NCBI RefSeq assembly: GCF_030700245.1
Contig: NZ_JAUYZI010000004.1
Span: 124,001-188,000, forward strand
Source: Methylobacterium amylolyticum
GTDB taxonomy: Bacteria > Pseudomonadota > Alphaproteobacteria > Rhizobiales > Beijerinckiaceae
DNA length: 64,000 nt
Direction: 5' to 3'
Notes under the pieces: generated by a model
The model's database searches: none
Seen by the model: only the letters and a program-made list of their open reading frames with translations
What the model was told of the DNA's origin: nothing
Shown here: piece after piece, positions 9,276 through 18,206 of the stretch
Numbering within the stretch: position 1 is the stretch's first letter
How the letters are laid out: every line of letters begins with the position of its first letter
Position numbers and translations under genes: made by a program

Positions 9276-10160
9276 ATGGACACGCGGATCGTCCCGCTCG
9301 CGCCCGGGCGCGCCGCGGCGCTGGAGAGCGCCTACGCCCGGGCGGTCGCGGCCACGCGGCGGCGGACGATCCTGACGCTCGCCGCAATCGCCGTCCTGGC
9401 GGTGGCCGCGGGCTTCGCCGCGGAGGTGCGGCCGCTGGTGCTCGCCGAGAACATCGGCAACTTCACCGCCTATCTCGGGCGGATCCTGCCCCACCTCACC
9501 CTGGGCAACCTGCGCGGCGACCTCGCCGAGTGGTACTGGGGCCTGCCGAAATGGGCGGCGCTGCTGGGTGAGACCCTGCTGATGGCCTATCTCGGCACGC
9601 TGCTCGGCGGGCTCGCGGCGTTCCTGCTCTGCTTCGGTGCCGCGGAGAACCTCGCCCGCACCCGGGCCGGCCGGTTCCTGACCCGGCGCGCCCTGGAATT
9701 CGCCCGCACGGTGCCGGAGATCGTGTTCGCGCTGCTGTTCGTGATCGCCTTCGGCCTCGGGCCGATGGTCGGGGTGATGGCGCTCGCGATCCACACCGCC
9801 GGCGCCCTCGGCAAGCTGTTCTCGGAGGTCGTCGAGAACATCGACATGAAGCCGGTCGAGGGGCTGGTCGCCTCGGGCGCGACCCGGGTCGCGGCGATCC
9901 GCTTCGCCGTGCTGCCGCAGGTCGCCTCGAACTTCGCCTCCTACGGGCTGCTGCGCTTCGAGATCAACGTGCGCGGCGCGGGCGTGATGGGCTTCGTCGG
10001 CGCCGGCGGGATCGGGCAGGAGCTGCTCGTGGCGATCCGCAACTTCTACTACACTGACGTGAGCGCGATCCTGCTGATGATCGTCGCGACGGTGATGCTG
10101 ATCGACCTCGGCACCGAGCGCCTGCGCCATCACCTGATCGGCCTGGAGCACGGGCGATGA
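9276..10160 (+). CDS. phnE: Phosphonate ABC transporter permease PhnE (first copy)
   Basis: 294-residue inner-membrane permease with about six membrane helices and the BPD-type EAA loop around residues 195-215 (VEGLVASGATRVAAIRFAVLPQ). A GTG at 9270 could add two residues. Its stop overlaps the next permease gene as ATGA, so the pair probably forms a heterodimeric pore for PhnC/PhnD. Confidence 0.93.
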   Translation: MDTRIVPLAPGRAAALESAYARAVAATRRRTILTLAAIAVLAVAAGFAAEVRPLVLAENIGNFTAYLGRILPHLTLGNLRGDLAEWYWGLPKWAALLGETLLMAYLGTLLGGLAAFLLCFGAAENLARTRAGRFLTRRALEFARTVPEIVFALLFVIAFGLGPMVGVMALAIHTAGALGKLFSEVVENIDMKPVEGLVASGATRVAAIRFAVLPQVASNFASYGLLRFEINVRGAGVMGFVGAGGIGQELLVAIRNFYYTDVSAILLMIVATVMLIDLGTERLRHHLIGLEHGR

Positions 10161-11017
10161 GCGGCGGGCATACCAGCCGCGGGCACGCGGTCGAGGTGGC
10201 GGCCCTGCGGGCCCGCTACCCGGACGCCTTCCGCATCGCCTGGCCCGCCCGACTCGCGACCGTGGGCGTGCTGCTCGGCCTCGCGGGGCTCACCGCCTTC
10301 GCCCTGTGGCGCCTCGACGTCTCCGCCGCCCGGATCCTGAACGGCCTCGGCCGGCTCGGCGCGTTCGCGGTGCTGATGCTGCCGCCCTCGGCCGGCGGGC
10401 GGTTCCCGGATTTCCTGCACGCGCTCGCCGAGACGCTGGGCATCGCCTTCCTCGGCACCCTGACCGCGGCGCTCCTCGCCTTCCCGGTCGCGTTCCTCGC
10501 CGCGCGCAACGTGGTGCCGAACCCCTTCGTCCACTTCGCCGTGCGGCGCGGCCTCGACGTGCTGCGGTCGGTCGACGTGCTGATCTGGGCGCTGATCTGG
10601 ATCAACGTGGTCGGGCTCGGCCCGTTCGCGGGGGCGCTCGCCATCGCCTGCTCGGATATCGGAGCGCTCGGCAAGCTGTTCTCCGAGGCGGTCGAGACCG
10701 CCGACCGCAAGGCCGTGGAGGGCGTCACCGCCGCGGGCGGCGGCGGGTTGCACCGGGTGCGCTTCGGCCTCGTGCCCGCCGTGCTGCCGGTGCTGGGCAG
10801 CCAAGTGCTGTACTTCTTCGAGTCGAACACCCGCTCGGCCACGATCATCGGCATCGTCGGGGCGGGCGGCATCGGCCAGTACCTCACCGAGCTGATCCGC
10901 GTGCTCGAACTCCAGCAGGTCTCCTGCCTCGTGCTGATGATCCTCGTGACCGTCGCGGTGATCGACGCGGTCTCCGGCCGCCTGCGCCGGGCGCTGATCG
11001 GCGGCGAGGCGCGGTAG
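10157..11017 (+). CDS. phnE: Phosphonate ABC transporter permease PhnE (second copy)
   Basis: 286 residues, paralogue of the preceding permease, with the same EAA-loop pattern (VEGVTAAGGGGLHRVRFGLVP) and the C-terminal GIVGAGGIGQYL segment of PhnE proteins. Translationally coupled to the first copy. It ends 2 bp from the end of phnF on the other strand, so the transport operon and phnF converge. Confidence 0.93.
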   Translation: MSGGHTSRGHAVEVAALRARYPDAFRIAWPARLATVGVLLGLAGLTAFALWRLDVSAARILNGLGRLGAFAVLMLPPSAGGRFPDFLHALAETLGIAFLGTLTAALLAFPVAFLAARNVVPNPFVHFAVRRGLDVLRSVDVLIWALIWINVVGLGPFAGALAIACSDIGALGKLFSEAVETADRKAVEGVTAAGGGGLHRVRFGLVPAVLPVLGSQVLYFFESNTRSATIIGIVGAGGIGQYLTELIRVLELQQVSCLVLMILVTVAVIDAVSGRLRRALIGGEAR

Positions 11018-11019
11018 CG

Positions 11020-11778
11020 TCATTCCACCACGAGTTCGAGCCGGTCGGCGGCGAACAGCGTGCGCGTCGCCTCGATGCGCCGCCCCTCCGGGTCGACGTT
11101 GACGCTCGCCACCGCCAGCAGCGGCCGGCCCGGGGCGAGATCGAGCCGGGCCGCCTCCTCGGGGGTGGCGCCACGCGCGCCGATCCGCGTCGAGAGGCGG
11201 GTGTAGTCCTCGACCCCGAAATCCTTGAAGGCGCGGGTGATCGAGCCGAGGCGGGCGTAGGCCGCCGCGAAGCCGGAGAACCGCGGCAGCGGCAGGGCGA
11301 TCCGCGCCGTCGAGATCGGCGTCCCGTCCGCCCGGTGCACGGTCAGCATCTCGACGACCGGCGTGCCCGGCGCGACGCCCAGCGCCTCCGCCGTCTCGGG
11401 ATCGGCGGGGATCTCGGCCGCCGCGATCAGCTCGCCCCGCGCCTCGCGCCCGGCCCGGGAGATGTTCTCGGAGAAGCGCGTGCGCCGGCCGATCGGGTAG
11501 GGGATCTGGCCCCGCTCTACGAAGGTGCCGCGCCCCTGCGTCGCCCGCACGAGGCCGCGTTCCGCGAGCGCCGCGAGCGCCCGCCGCACCGTGTGCCGGT
11601 TCACCCCGAACCGGGCCGCCAGCGCCGCCTCGGTCGGGAGCTGGCTGCCGGCGGAAAGCGCGCCGCTTCCGATCTCGTCGGCCAGGGCGTCGGCGATCTG
11701 TCGCCACGCCGTGAGCCCGGCGCCGCGCAGCAGCGGCGGGTCGGAGGGCGTCACGGAGGTGTCGCGGGCGTCGGTCAT
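11020..11778 (-). CDS. phnF: GntR/HutC-family regulator PhnF
   Basis: 252 residues. Residues about 20-90 form the winged helix-turn-helix (LPTEAALAARFGVNRHTVRRAL, then RGLVRATQGRGTFV); residues 100-250 form the UTRA ligand-binding domain. PhnF proteins repress phosphonate genes until a phosphonate-related ligand binds. It is divergent from phnG across 72 bp that contain the perfect palindrome TTGTCTA-N6-TAGACAA, so it very likely controls phnG-N and itself. Confidence 0.93.
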   Translation of the reverse strand: MTDARDTSVTPSDPPLLRGAGLTAWRQIADALADEIGSGALSAGSQLPTEAALAARFGVNRHTVRRALAALAERGLVRATQGRGTFVERGQIPYPIGRRTRFSENISRAGREARGELIAAAEIPADPETAEALGVAPGTPVVEMLTVHRADGTPISTARIALPLPRFSGFAAAYARLGSITRAFKDFGVEDYTRLSTRIGARGATPEEAARLDLAPGRPLLAVASVNVDPEGRRIEATRTLFAADRLELVVE

Positions 11779-11813
11779 CAGGTCGCGGGGATCCCTTGCG
11801 TCCGCACATCCGG

Positions 11814-11833
11814 TTGTCTACAACACTAGACAA
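11814..11833. promoter_or_regulatory. Candidate PhnF operator in the phnF/phnG divergent promoter
   Basis: Perfect 7-6-7 inverted repeat TTGTCTA (11814-11820), spacer CAACAC, TAGACAA (11827-11833). It lies 35 bp from the phnF start and 17 bp from the phnG start, in the only gap of the cluster. GntR/HutC proteins bind such GTCTA/TAGAC palindromes. No second copy was seen upstream of phnC. Confidence 0.75.
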
Positions 11834-11850
11834 ATAGGAATCGCAGCGCG

Positions 11851-12327
11851 ATGTCGAGCAGCGAAACACCAGCCGGTGCCGCGGCGCCAGAGGTCGCGGC
11901 GCGACAGGCTGCCATGGCGCTCGCGGGCGCGGCCACCCTCGCCGAACTGCGCGCCGCCTTGAGTGACGCCGGGCTGCCCGACCGGGCCGAGGATCTGCGC
12001 GCGCCCGAGACCGGCCTCGTGATGACCCGCGGGCGGATCGGCGGCGACGGCCGGGCCTTCAATCTCGGCGAGGCGACGGTGACCCGGGCTGCGGTGCGGC
12101 TGCCCGGCGGCGAGACCGGCTTCGCCTACCATCTCGGCCGCGACCGCCCGAAGGCGCGGCTCGCCGCGATCCTCGACGCGCACTGGCAGAACCCCGCGCA
12201 CCGCCCCGCGGTCGAGGCCGCCCTGGGCGCCGTGGCGGACCGGCGGGCCGGCGCGGCGCGGGCCCGCGCCCGGCGGGCGGCGGCCACCCGGGTCAACTTC
12301 TTCACCCTGGTCCGCGGAGAGGATTGA
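11851..12327 (+). CDS. phnG: C-P lyase core complex subunit PhnG
   Basis: 158 residues. PhnG is part of the PhnGHIJ core that cleaves the carbon-phosphorus bond of alkylphosphonates and takes part with PhnI, L and H in forming ribose-1-phosphonate triphosphate. The motifs RAPETGLVMTRGRIGGDGRAFNLGEATVTRA and GRDRPKARLAAILDA are typical. First gene of phnGHIJKLMN, behind the PhnF operator. Its stop overlaps the phnH start. Confidence 0.94.
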   Translation: MSSSETPAGAAAPEVAARQAAMALAGAATLAELRAALSDAGLPDRAEDLRAPETGLVMTRGRIGGDGRAFNLGEATVTRAAVRLPGGETGFAYHLGRDRPKARLAAILDAHWQNPAHRPAVEAALGAVADRRAGAARARARRAAATRVNFFTLVRGED

Positions 12328-12926
12328 TGGCGCTCCGCCCCGGCTTCGCCGACCCGGTCCACGACGCGCAAGCGGTGTTCCGCGCCGCCCTGGACGCGCT
12401 GAGCCGGCCCGCCCGCGTCCGCCCGCTGCCGACCGCGCTCGCGCCGCCGGCCCCGCTGAGCCCGGAACTCGCCGCCCTGGCGCTCGCGCTGGCGGATGCC
12501 GACACGCCGCTCTGGCTCGACCCGCCGCTCGCCGGCTCGGACGACGTGGCCGCGTTCCTGCGCTTCCACACCGGGGCGCCGCTGACGGCGGACCCGGCCG
12601 AGGCCGCCTTCGCGCTGATCGCCGACCCGGCCCGCTGCCCGGACTTCGCGGCCTTCGCGCGCGGGGCGCCGGATTATCCCGACCGCTCGGCGACGCTGAT
12701 CCTCGCCCTGCGGCACCTCGACGACGCGGCCGGCCCGGCCTTCGCGGGACCCGGCATCCGCGGCCGGGCGCGGATCGACGCGGGGCCCGTGCCGGCGGAC
12801 TGGGCGGGGCGGCTCGCGGAGAACGCCGCGGCCTTCCCGCTCGGGATCGACCTCATTCTCACCGCCCCCGGCCGGATCGCCGGGCTGCCGCGCGCGGCGC
12901 GGCTCCTCCAGCCGGCGGAGGCCTGA
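12327..12926 (+). CDS. phnH: C-P lyase subunit PhnH
   Basis: 199 residues. PhnH is a PLP-transferase-fold protein without PLP that joins the C-P lyase core. The N-terminal GFADPVHDAQAVFRAALDALSRPAR and the C-terminal FPLGIDLILTAPGRIAGLPR are characteristic. The ATG at 12327 shares its A with the phnG TGA; phnI starts 5 bp after its stop. Confidence 0.93.
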   Translation: MALRPGFADPVHDAQAVFRAALDALSRPARVRPLPTALAPPAPLSPELAALALALADADTPLWLDPPLAGSDDVAAFLRFHTGAPLTADPAEAAFALIADPARCPDFAAFARGAPDYPDRSATLILALRHLDDAAGPAFAGPGIRGRARIDAGPVPADWAGRLAENAAAFPLGIDLILTAPGRIAGLPRAARLLQPAEA

Positions 12927-12931
12927 GCCGC

Positions 12932-14044
12932 ATGTACGTGGCCGTGAAGGGCGGCGAGGCCGCCATCGACAACGCCCACCGGCTGCTGGCCGAGCGGCGC
13001 CGGGGCGACCCGGCCGTCCCGGAGCTCACCGTGGCGCAGATCCGCGAGCAGATGAGCCTGCTCGTCGACCGGGTGATGGCCGAGGGCTCGCTCTACGACC
13101 CCGACCTCGCGGCGCTCGCCCTGAAGCAGGCCCGCGGCGACGTGGTCGAGGCGGTGTTCCTGGTGCGCGCCTACCGCACCACCCTGCCGCGCTTCGGCGC
13201 GAGCGTGCCGGTCGAGACCGGCGCCATGGCGGTCGACCGCCGGGTCTCGGCGACCTTCAAGGACATGCCGGGCGGTCAGGTGCTCGGGCCGACCTTCGAC
13301 TACACCCACCGGCTGATCGACTTCGCGCTCGCCGCCGCGGGCGAGCCCGAGCCCGCCGCGGAGGCCGAGCCCGGCCCCGACGCCGCCCTCTGCCCGCGGG
13401 TCACCGACATCCTGGGTCAGGCCGGGCTGCTCGAAGCCTCGCCGCCGGAGGCGGGGGCGCCGGTCGGCGACCTGACCCGCGAGGCGGTGGATTTTCCGGC
13501 CGACCGGGCGGTGCGGCTCCAGGCGCTCGCCCGCGGCGACGAGGGCTTCGTGCTGGCGCTCGGCTACTCGACCCAGCGCGGCTACGGCCGCACCCACCCG
13601 TTCGTCGGCGAGATCCGCTGCGGCACGGTGGCGGTCGAGTTCGTGCCCGAGGAACTGGGCTTCTCCGTCCCTCTGGGCGACGTGCCGCTGACCGAGTGCC
13701 AGATGGTCAACCAGTTCCACGGCAGCGGCGACGTCCCGCCCCAGTTCACCCGCGGCTACGGCCTCGTCTTCGGCCAGGGCGAGCGCAAGGCCATGGCGAT
13801 GGCGCTGGTCGACCGCTCCCTGCGGGCCTCCGAACTCGGCGAGGCGGTCGGAGCCCCGGCGCAGGATCAGGAATTCGTCCTCGCCCACTGCGACAGCCTC
13901 CAGGCGACCGGCTTCGTGGAACACCTGAAGCTGCCCCACTACGTCGACTTCCAGGCGGAGCTGGAGCTGGTCCGGCGCCTGCGCGCCGAGCACGCGGCGG
14001 CCCGCGCCCAGGGCGACGCCCCGATCCGGGAGGCCGCCGAATGA
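12932..14044 (+). CDS. phnI: C-P lyase subunit PhnI
   Basis: 370 residues. PhnI is the nucleosidase-like subunit that, with PhnG, H and L, displaces adenine from ATP with a phosphonate. It starts MYVAVKGGEAAIDNAHRLL, contains TLPRFGASVPVETGAMAVDRRVSATFKD and the C-terminal HCDSLQATGFVEHLKLPHYVDFQAELELV, all typical. Residues about 140-155 are a Glu/Pro/Ala-rich insertion. ATGA overlap with phnJ. Confidence 0.95.
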   Translation: MYVAVKGGEAAIDNAHRLLAERRRGDPAVPELTVAQIREQMSLLVDRVMAEGSLYDPDLAALALKQARGDVVEAVFLVRAYRTTLPRFGASVPVETGAMAVDRRVSATFKDMPGGQVLGPTFDYTHRLIDFALAAAGEPEPAAEAEPGPDAALCPRVTDILGQAGLLEASPPEAGAPVGDLTREAVDFPADRAVRLQALARGDEGFVLALGYSTQRGYGRTHPFVGEIRCGTVAVEFVPEELGFSVPLGDVPLTECQMVNQFHGSGDVPPQFTRGYGLVFGQGERKAMAMALVDRSLRASELGEAVGAPAQDQEFVLAHCDSLQATGFVEHLKLPHYVDFQAELELVRRLRAEHAAARAQGDAPIREAAE

Positions 14045-14916
14045 GTGCCGCGTCCGCCCTGCCGGAGACCGGCTACAACTTCGCCTACCTCGACGAGGGC
14101 ACCAAGCGGATGATCCGCCGGGCGATCCTCAAGGCGGTCGCCGTGCCGGGCTATCAGGTGCCTTTCGCCGCCCGCGAGATGCCGATGCCCTACGGCTGGG
14201 GCACCGGCGGCGTGCAGGTCACCGCCGCGATCCTGGGGGCCTCGGACGTGCTCAAGGTGATCGACCAGGGTGCCGACGACACCACCAACGCGGTCTCGAT
14301 CCGCCGCTTCTTCGGCCGCACCGCGGGCGTCGCCACCACGACTCGGACGTGCGAGGCGAGCGTGATCCAGACCCGCCACCGGATCCCCGAGACCCCGCTC
14401 ACCGAGGATCAGATCCTCGTCTATCAGGTGCCGATCCCGGAGCCCTTGCGCTTCCTCGAACCGCGCGAGACCGAGACGCGCCAGCTCCACGCGCTCGGCG
14501 AGTACGGGCTGATGCACGTGAAGCTCTACGAGGACATCGCCCGCCACGGCCACATCGCCACCACCTACGCCTACCCGGTGGAGGTGGCCGGCCGCTACGT
14601 GATGGACCCCTCGCCGACGCCGAAGTTCGACAACCCGAAGATGGACGACTGCCCCGCCCTCCAGCTCTTCGGCGCGGGCCGCGAGAAGCGCATCTACGCG
14701 GTGCCGCCCTACACGCGGGTGCGCAGCCTCGATTTCGAGGATCACCCGTTCCGGGTCCAGAGCTTCGACCGCCCCTGCGCCCTGTGCGGGGCGGCGGACG
14801 TCTACCTCGACGAGGTGGTGCTGGACGATGCCGGCGGGCGGATGTTCGTCTGCTCCGACACCGACCATTGCGAGGCGCGCCGCGCCGCGGGCCATGCGGG
14901 GGAGCAGGCGGCATGA
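14041..14916 (+). CDS. phnJ: Radical SAM carbon-phosphorus lyase PhnJ
   Basis: 291 residues. PhnJ uses a [4Fe-4S] cluster and SAM to split the C-P bond of 5-phosphoribosyl-1-phosphonate, giving the alkane and a cyclic phosphate. The four family cysteines Cys246, Cys249, Cys271 and Cys277 keep the exact CX2CX21CX5C spacing, and the Gly-rich YGWGTGGVQVT segment is present. The active cluster implies a functional lyase. Overlaps both neighbours by ATGA. Confidence 0.96.
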   Translation: MSAASALPETGYNFAYLDEGTKRMIRRAILKAVAVPGYQVPFAAREMPMPYGWGTGGVQVTAAILGASDVLKVIDQGADDTTNAVSIRRFFGRTAGVATTTRTCEASVIQTRHRIPETPLTEDQILVYQVPIPEPLRFLEPRETETRQLHALGEYGLMHVKLYEDIARHGHIATTYAYPVEVAGRYVMDPSPTPKFDNPKMDDCPALQLFGAGREKRIYAVPPYTRVRSLDFEDHPFRVQSFDRPCALCGAADVYLDEVVLDDAGGRMFVCSDTDHCEARRAAGHAGEQAA

Positions 14917-15719
14917 CCGGCGAGATCACCGGCGAGATGACCGGCGTGAGCGGACCGCTCCTCGACGTGCGCGGCCTGACCAAGCGCTACGGCCCGCGCC
15001 GCGCCTGCGACGGCGTCGGCTTCACCCTCCACCCGGGCGAGGTGCTGGCGGTGGTGGGCGAGTCGGGCTCCGGCAAGTCGACCCTGCTCGGCCTGATCGC
15101 GGGCGAGATCGCGGCGGATGCCGGCACCGTCTCCTACCGGATGCGCGACGGCGTCACCCGCGAGCTGGCCGCCCTCGGGGCCGCCGAGCGCCGCGCCCTG
15201 ATGCGCACCGACTGGGGCTTCGTCCGCCAGGACGCGACCCAGGGCCTGCGCATGGCGGTCTCGGCCGGCGGCAATGTCGGCGAGCGCCTGATGGGGGTGG
15301 GCGCGCGCCATTACGGCCGGATCCGCGCCGAGGCTCTGGACTGGCTCGCCCGGGTCGAGATCGACGCCGACCGGGTGGACGACCCGCCGACCCGGTTCTC
15401 CGGCGGCATGCGCCAGCGGCTCCAGATCGCCCGCAACCTCGTCACCGCGCCGCGCCTCGTGCTGATGGACGAGCCGACCTCCGGCCTCGACGTCTCGGTC
15501 CAGGCCCGCCTCCTCGACACGATCCGCGGCCTCGTGGCCGAGCTGGGGCTCGCGGTGATCATCGTCACCCACGATCTGGCGGTGGCGCGCCTGCTGTCCC
15601 ACCGGGTCCTCGTGATGCGCGGCGGCCGGGTGATCGAGACGGGGCTGACCGACCAAGTGCTCGACGACCCCCAGGCCGCCTACACCCAGCTCCTCGTGGC
15701 CTCGGTGCTCACCGCATGA
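14913..15719 (+). CDS. phnK: C-P lyase accessory ABC protein PhnK
   Basis: 268 residues, ABC-type ATPase that docks on PhnJ of the core complex rather than on a permease. Walker A GESGSGKSTLLG, signature FSGGMRQRLQIARNL, Walker B LVLMDEPTSGLD, switch VTHD. The first eleven residues (MTGEITGEMTG) are a short repeat with three possible starts; the first overlaps the phnJ stop. Confidence 0.94.
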   Translation: MTGEITGEMTGVSGPLLDVRGLTKRYGPRRACDGVGFTLHPGEVLAVVGESGSGKSTLLGLIAGEIAADAGTVSYRMRDGVTRELAALGAAERRALMRTDWGFVRQDATQGLRMAVSAGGNVGERLMGVGARHYGRIRAEALDWLARVEIDADRVDDPPTRFSGGMRQRLQIARNLVTAPRLVLMDEPTSGLDVSVQARLLDTIRGLVAELGLAVIIVTHDLAVARLLSHRVLVMRGGRVIETGLTDQVLDDPQAAYTQLLVASVLTA

Positions 15720-16420
15720 ACCCGGTCCTGGCCTTCGACGACGTGGGCAAGAGCTTCACCCTGCACCTGCGCGGGGGCGTGACCCTGCCGGTGATCGCCG
15801 CCGCGAGCTTCACGGTGGATCCGGGCGAGTGCGTCGTGCTCGGCGGCGCCTCGGGGGCGGGCAAATCCTCGCTCCTGAAGATGGCCTACGGCAACTATCG
15901 CTGCGCGCGCGGCGCCATCCGGGTCCGGGACGGCGACCGGGTCGTGGACGTGGCGACCGCCGAGCCCCGCGAGATCCTGGCGCTGCGCCGCCGGGTGGTG
16001 GCCTACGTCTCGCAGTTCCTGCGGGTCATCCCCCGGGTCGGCGCCCGCGCGGTGGTGGAGGCGGCCGGAATCGAGGGCGGCCTGACGGCGGAGGCGGCGC
16101 GCACCCGCGCCGCCGACCTGCTCGCGCGCCTCGCCCTGCCCGAGCGGCTCTGGGAGCTGCCGCCGGCGACCTTCTCGGGGGGCGAGCAGCAGCGGGTCAA
16201 CATCGCCCGCGGCCTGATCGCCGAGCGCCCGCTGCTGCTGCTCGACGAGCCGACCGCCTCCCTCGACGCGGGCAACCGCGCCGCGGTGGTGGAGCTGATC
16301 CGCGAGCGGCGGGCGGCCGGGGCGGCGATCCTCGGGATCTTCCACGACGCCGACGTGCGCGAGGCCGTGGCGACCCGGATCGTCGACGTGGCGGGCTTCC
16401 GCCCGGCGGCGGCGGCGTGA
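15716..16420 (+). CDS. phnL: C-P lyase accessory ABC protein PhnL
   Basis: 234 residues, ABC-type ATPase that works with PhnG, H and I in forming the ribose triphosphonate intermediate. Walker A GASGAGKSSLLK, signature FSGGEQQRVNIARGL, Walker B LLLLDEPTASLDAGNR. The SQFLRVIPRVGA segment is typical of PhnL. Overlaps phnK by ATGA; phnM begins 14 bp later. Confidence 0.94.
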   Translation: MNPVLAFDDVGKSFTLHLRGGVTLPVIAAASFTVDPGECVVLGGASGAGKSSLLKMAYGNYRCARGAIRVRDGDRVVDVATAEPREILALRRRVVAYVSQFLRVIPRVGARAVVEAAGIEGGLTAEAARTRAADLLARLALPERLWELPPATFSGGEQQRVNIARGLIAERPLLLLDEPTASLDAGNRAAVVELIRERRAAGAAILGIFHDADVREAVATRIVDVAGFRPAAAA

Positions 16421-16434
16421 GGGAGGCAGGCGCG

Positions 16435-17577
16435 ATGAACGGCCGGATCGAGATCGTCGAGAACGCCCGGCTCGTCCTGCCGGACCGGGTCGAGGCCGGC
16501 TGGCTCGCGGTCGCGGACGGGCGCATCGCGCAGACCGGGACGGGGCGGGCGCCGGAGCGCGGCCTCGACTGCGACGGCGACTACCTGATCCCCGGACTCG
16601 TCGAGCTGCACACCGACCACCTGGAGAGCCACTACGCCCCGCGGCCGGGGGTGCGCTGGCACCCGCTCGGGGCGGTGCTCGCCTACGACGCGCAGATCGC
16701 GGCGTCGGGCATCACCACGGTGTTCGATTCGCTGCGCGCCGGCAGCGACCCGGACGGGAGCGGCCTCGGGCCGGAGCTGGAGGCGCTGGCCGAGGCGATC
16801 GGGCAGGCGCGGGCGGAGGGCCTGTTCCGGGTCGAGCACCGCACGCACCTGCGCTGCGAGCTGCCCTCGACCGACGTGGTCGACACGGTGGCGGACTTCG
16901 TCGCCCGCTACCCCGTCGGCCTGATCTCGCTGATGGACCACACGCCGGGGCAGCGCCAGTTCCGCGACATCGCCAAGTACTACCAGTATGCCGGCCGCGG
17001 CGGGCGCTCGCTGGAGGCGATCCAGGCCGGCACCGCCCTGAAGATCGAGCGGGGGCAGGCGCTCACCGCCGTCAGCCGGCCGGCGCTCGTGGCCCTGGCC
17101 CGCGCGCACGGCATCCCGCTCGCGAGCCACGACGACACGACGCCGGACGACGTCGCCCTGTCGCGCGCGGAGGGGGTGGCGCTCGCCGAGTTCCCGACCA
17201 CCCGCGAGGCGGCGCAGGCCTCGCACGCGGCCGGGATCACCGTGATGATGGGGGCGCCGAACCTGATCCGCGGCGGCTCGCATTCCGGCAACGTCGCGGC
17301 GCAGGATCTCGCCGATGCCGGGCTCCTCAGCATCCTGTCCTCCGACTACGTGCCGGCGAGCCTGCTGATGGCGGCGTTCCAGTTGCCCGAGCGGGTGCCG
17401 GGCATCGATCTCCCGGCCGCCATCGCCACCGTGACCGCCAACCCCGCCCGCGCCACCGGCCTCGACGACCGCGGCCGGCTCGCGCCGGGCCTGCGCGCCG
17501 ACCTCGTCCGTGTGCGGGTGGCCCGGGGCGTGCCCGTGGTGCGCGCGGTCTGGCGCGCGGGCGTGCGGGTGGCGTGA
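16435..17577 (+). CDS. phnM: Ribose 1-phosphonate triphosphate pyrophosphohydrolase PhnM
   Basis: 380-residue amidohydrolase-fold enzyme that removes pyrophosphate from the triphosphonate to give the PhnJ substrate. The metal motif ELHTDHLESHYAPRPG, then SLMDHTPGQRQF, ASHDDTTPDD and MMGAPNLIRGGSHSGN follow the family order. GGGAGG lies at 16420-16426, a good ribosome binding site. ATGA overlap with phnN. Confidence 0.95.
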   Translation: MNGRIEIVENARLVLPDRVEAGWLAVADGRIAQTGTGRAPERGLDCDGDYLIPGLVELHTDHLESHYAPRPGVRWHPLGAVLAYDAQIAASGITTVFDSLRAGSDPDGSGLGPELEALAEAIGQARAEGLFRVEHRTHLRCELPSTDVVDTVADFVARYPVGLISLMDHTPGQRQFRDIAKYYQYAGRGGRSLEAIQAGTALKIERGQALTAVSRPALVALARAHGIPLASHDDTTPDDVALSRAEGVALAEFPTTREAAQASHAAGITVMMGAPNLIRGGSHSGNVAAQDLADAGLLSILSSDYVPASLLMAAFQLPERVPGIDLPAAIATVTANPARATGLDDRGRLAPGLRADLVRVRVARGVPVVRAVWRAGVRVA

Positions 17578-18206
17578 TGGCGGGCCGCGCGGGAACGGCC
17601 GAGCTGACGACGGGTGCGGTGATGACGGGCGGCTTCGTCCTCGTGGTCGGCCCGAGCGGGGCGGGCAAGGACACCCTGATCCGGCTGGCCCGCGACGCGC
17701 TGGCGGGCGACCCGCGCTTCGTCTTCCCGCGCCGCCTCGTCACCCGGCCGCCCTCGGCCCACGAGGACAACGCCGAGATCGCGGAGGAGGATTTCGCGCG
17801 CGGTGCGGAGGCGGGCGCCTTCGCCCTGTCCTGGCGGGCGCACGGCCTCGGCTACGCGATCCCCGCCGAGACCCTGGCGGCGGTGCGAGAGGGGCGGTGC
17901 GTGGTCTGCAACGTCTCCCGCCGGGTGGTGGCGGAGGCGCGCCGGGCGCTCCCCGGGGTGCGCGTCGTGAACGTGACCGCGGCGCCCGAGATCCTGGCCG
18001 CCCGCCTCGCCGCCCGGGGCCGGGCGGAGGACGGCGACCTGGGCGCCCGCCTCGCCCGCGAGGCGCCGCGGGCGGCGCCGACCGGGGCCGACCTCACCCT
18101 CGTCAACGAGGGCGCGCCCGCGGCCGCGGGCGCGCGGCTCGTCGCGTTCCTGCGGCAGGCGCCTACCAGCTCGGCAGCACCGTGCCCCCGAACGTCTTCT
18201 CGATGA
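17577..18206 (+). CDS. phnN: Ribose 1,5-bisphosphate phosphokinase PhnN
   Basis: 209 residues; turns ribose 1,5-bisphosphate from the C-P lyase route into PRPP. The guanylate-kinase-like P-loop VVGPSGAGKDTL follows a 20-residue leader; RRLVTRPPS, FALSWRAHGLGYAIP and CNVSRRVV are typical. The ATG overlaps the phnM stop; an internal ATG at 17622 sits closer to the P-loop. The last about 15 codons overlap the end of metQ on the other strand by 44 bp, and the translated tail is Ser/Pro/Arg-rich and probably unconserved. Confidence 0.92.
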   Translation: MAGRAGTAELTTGAVMTGGFVLVVGPSGAGKDTLIRLARDALAGDPRFVFPRRLVTRPPSAHEDNAEIAEEDFARGAEAGAFALSWRAHGLGYAIPAETLAAVREGRCVVCNVSRRVVAEARRALPGVRVVNVTAAPEILAARLAARGRAEDGDLGARLAREAPRAAPTGADLTLVNEGAPAAAGARLVAFLRQAPTSSAAPCPRTSSR

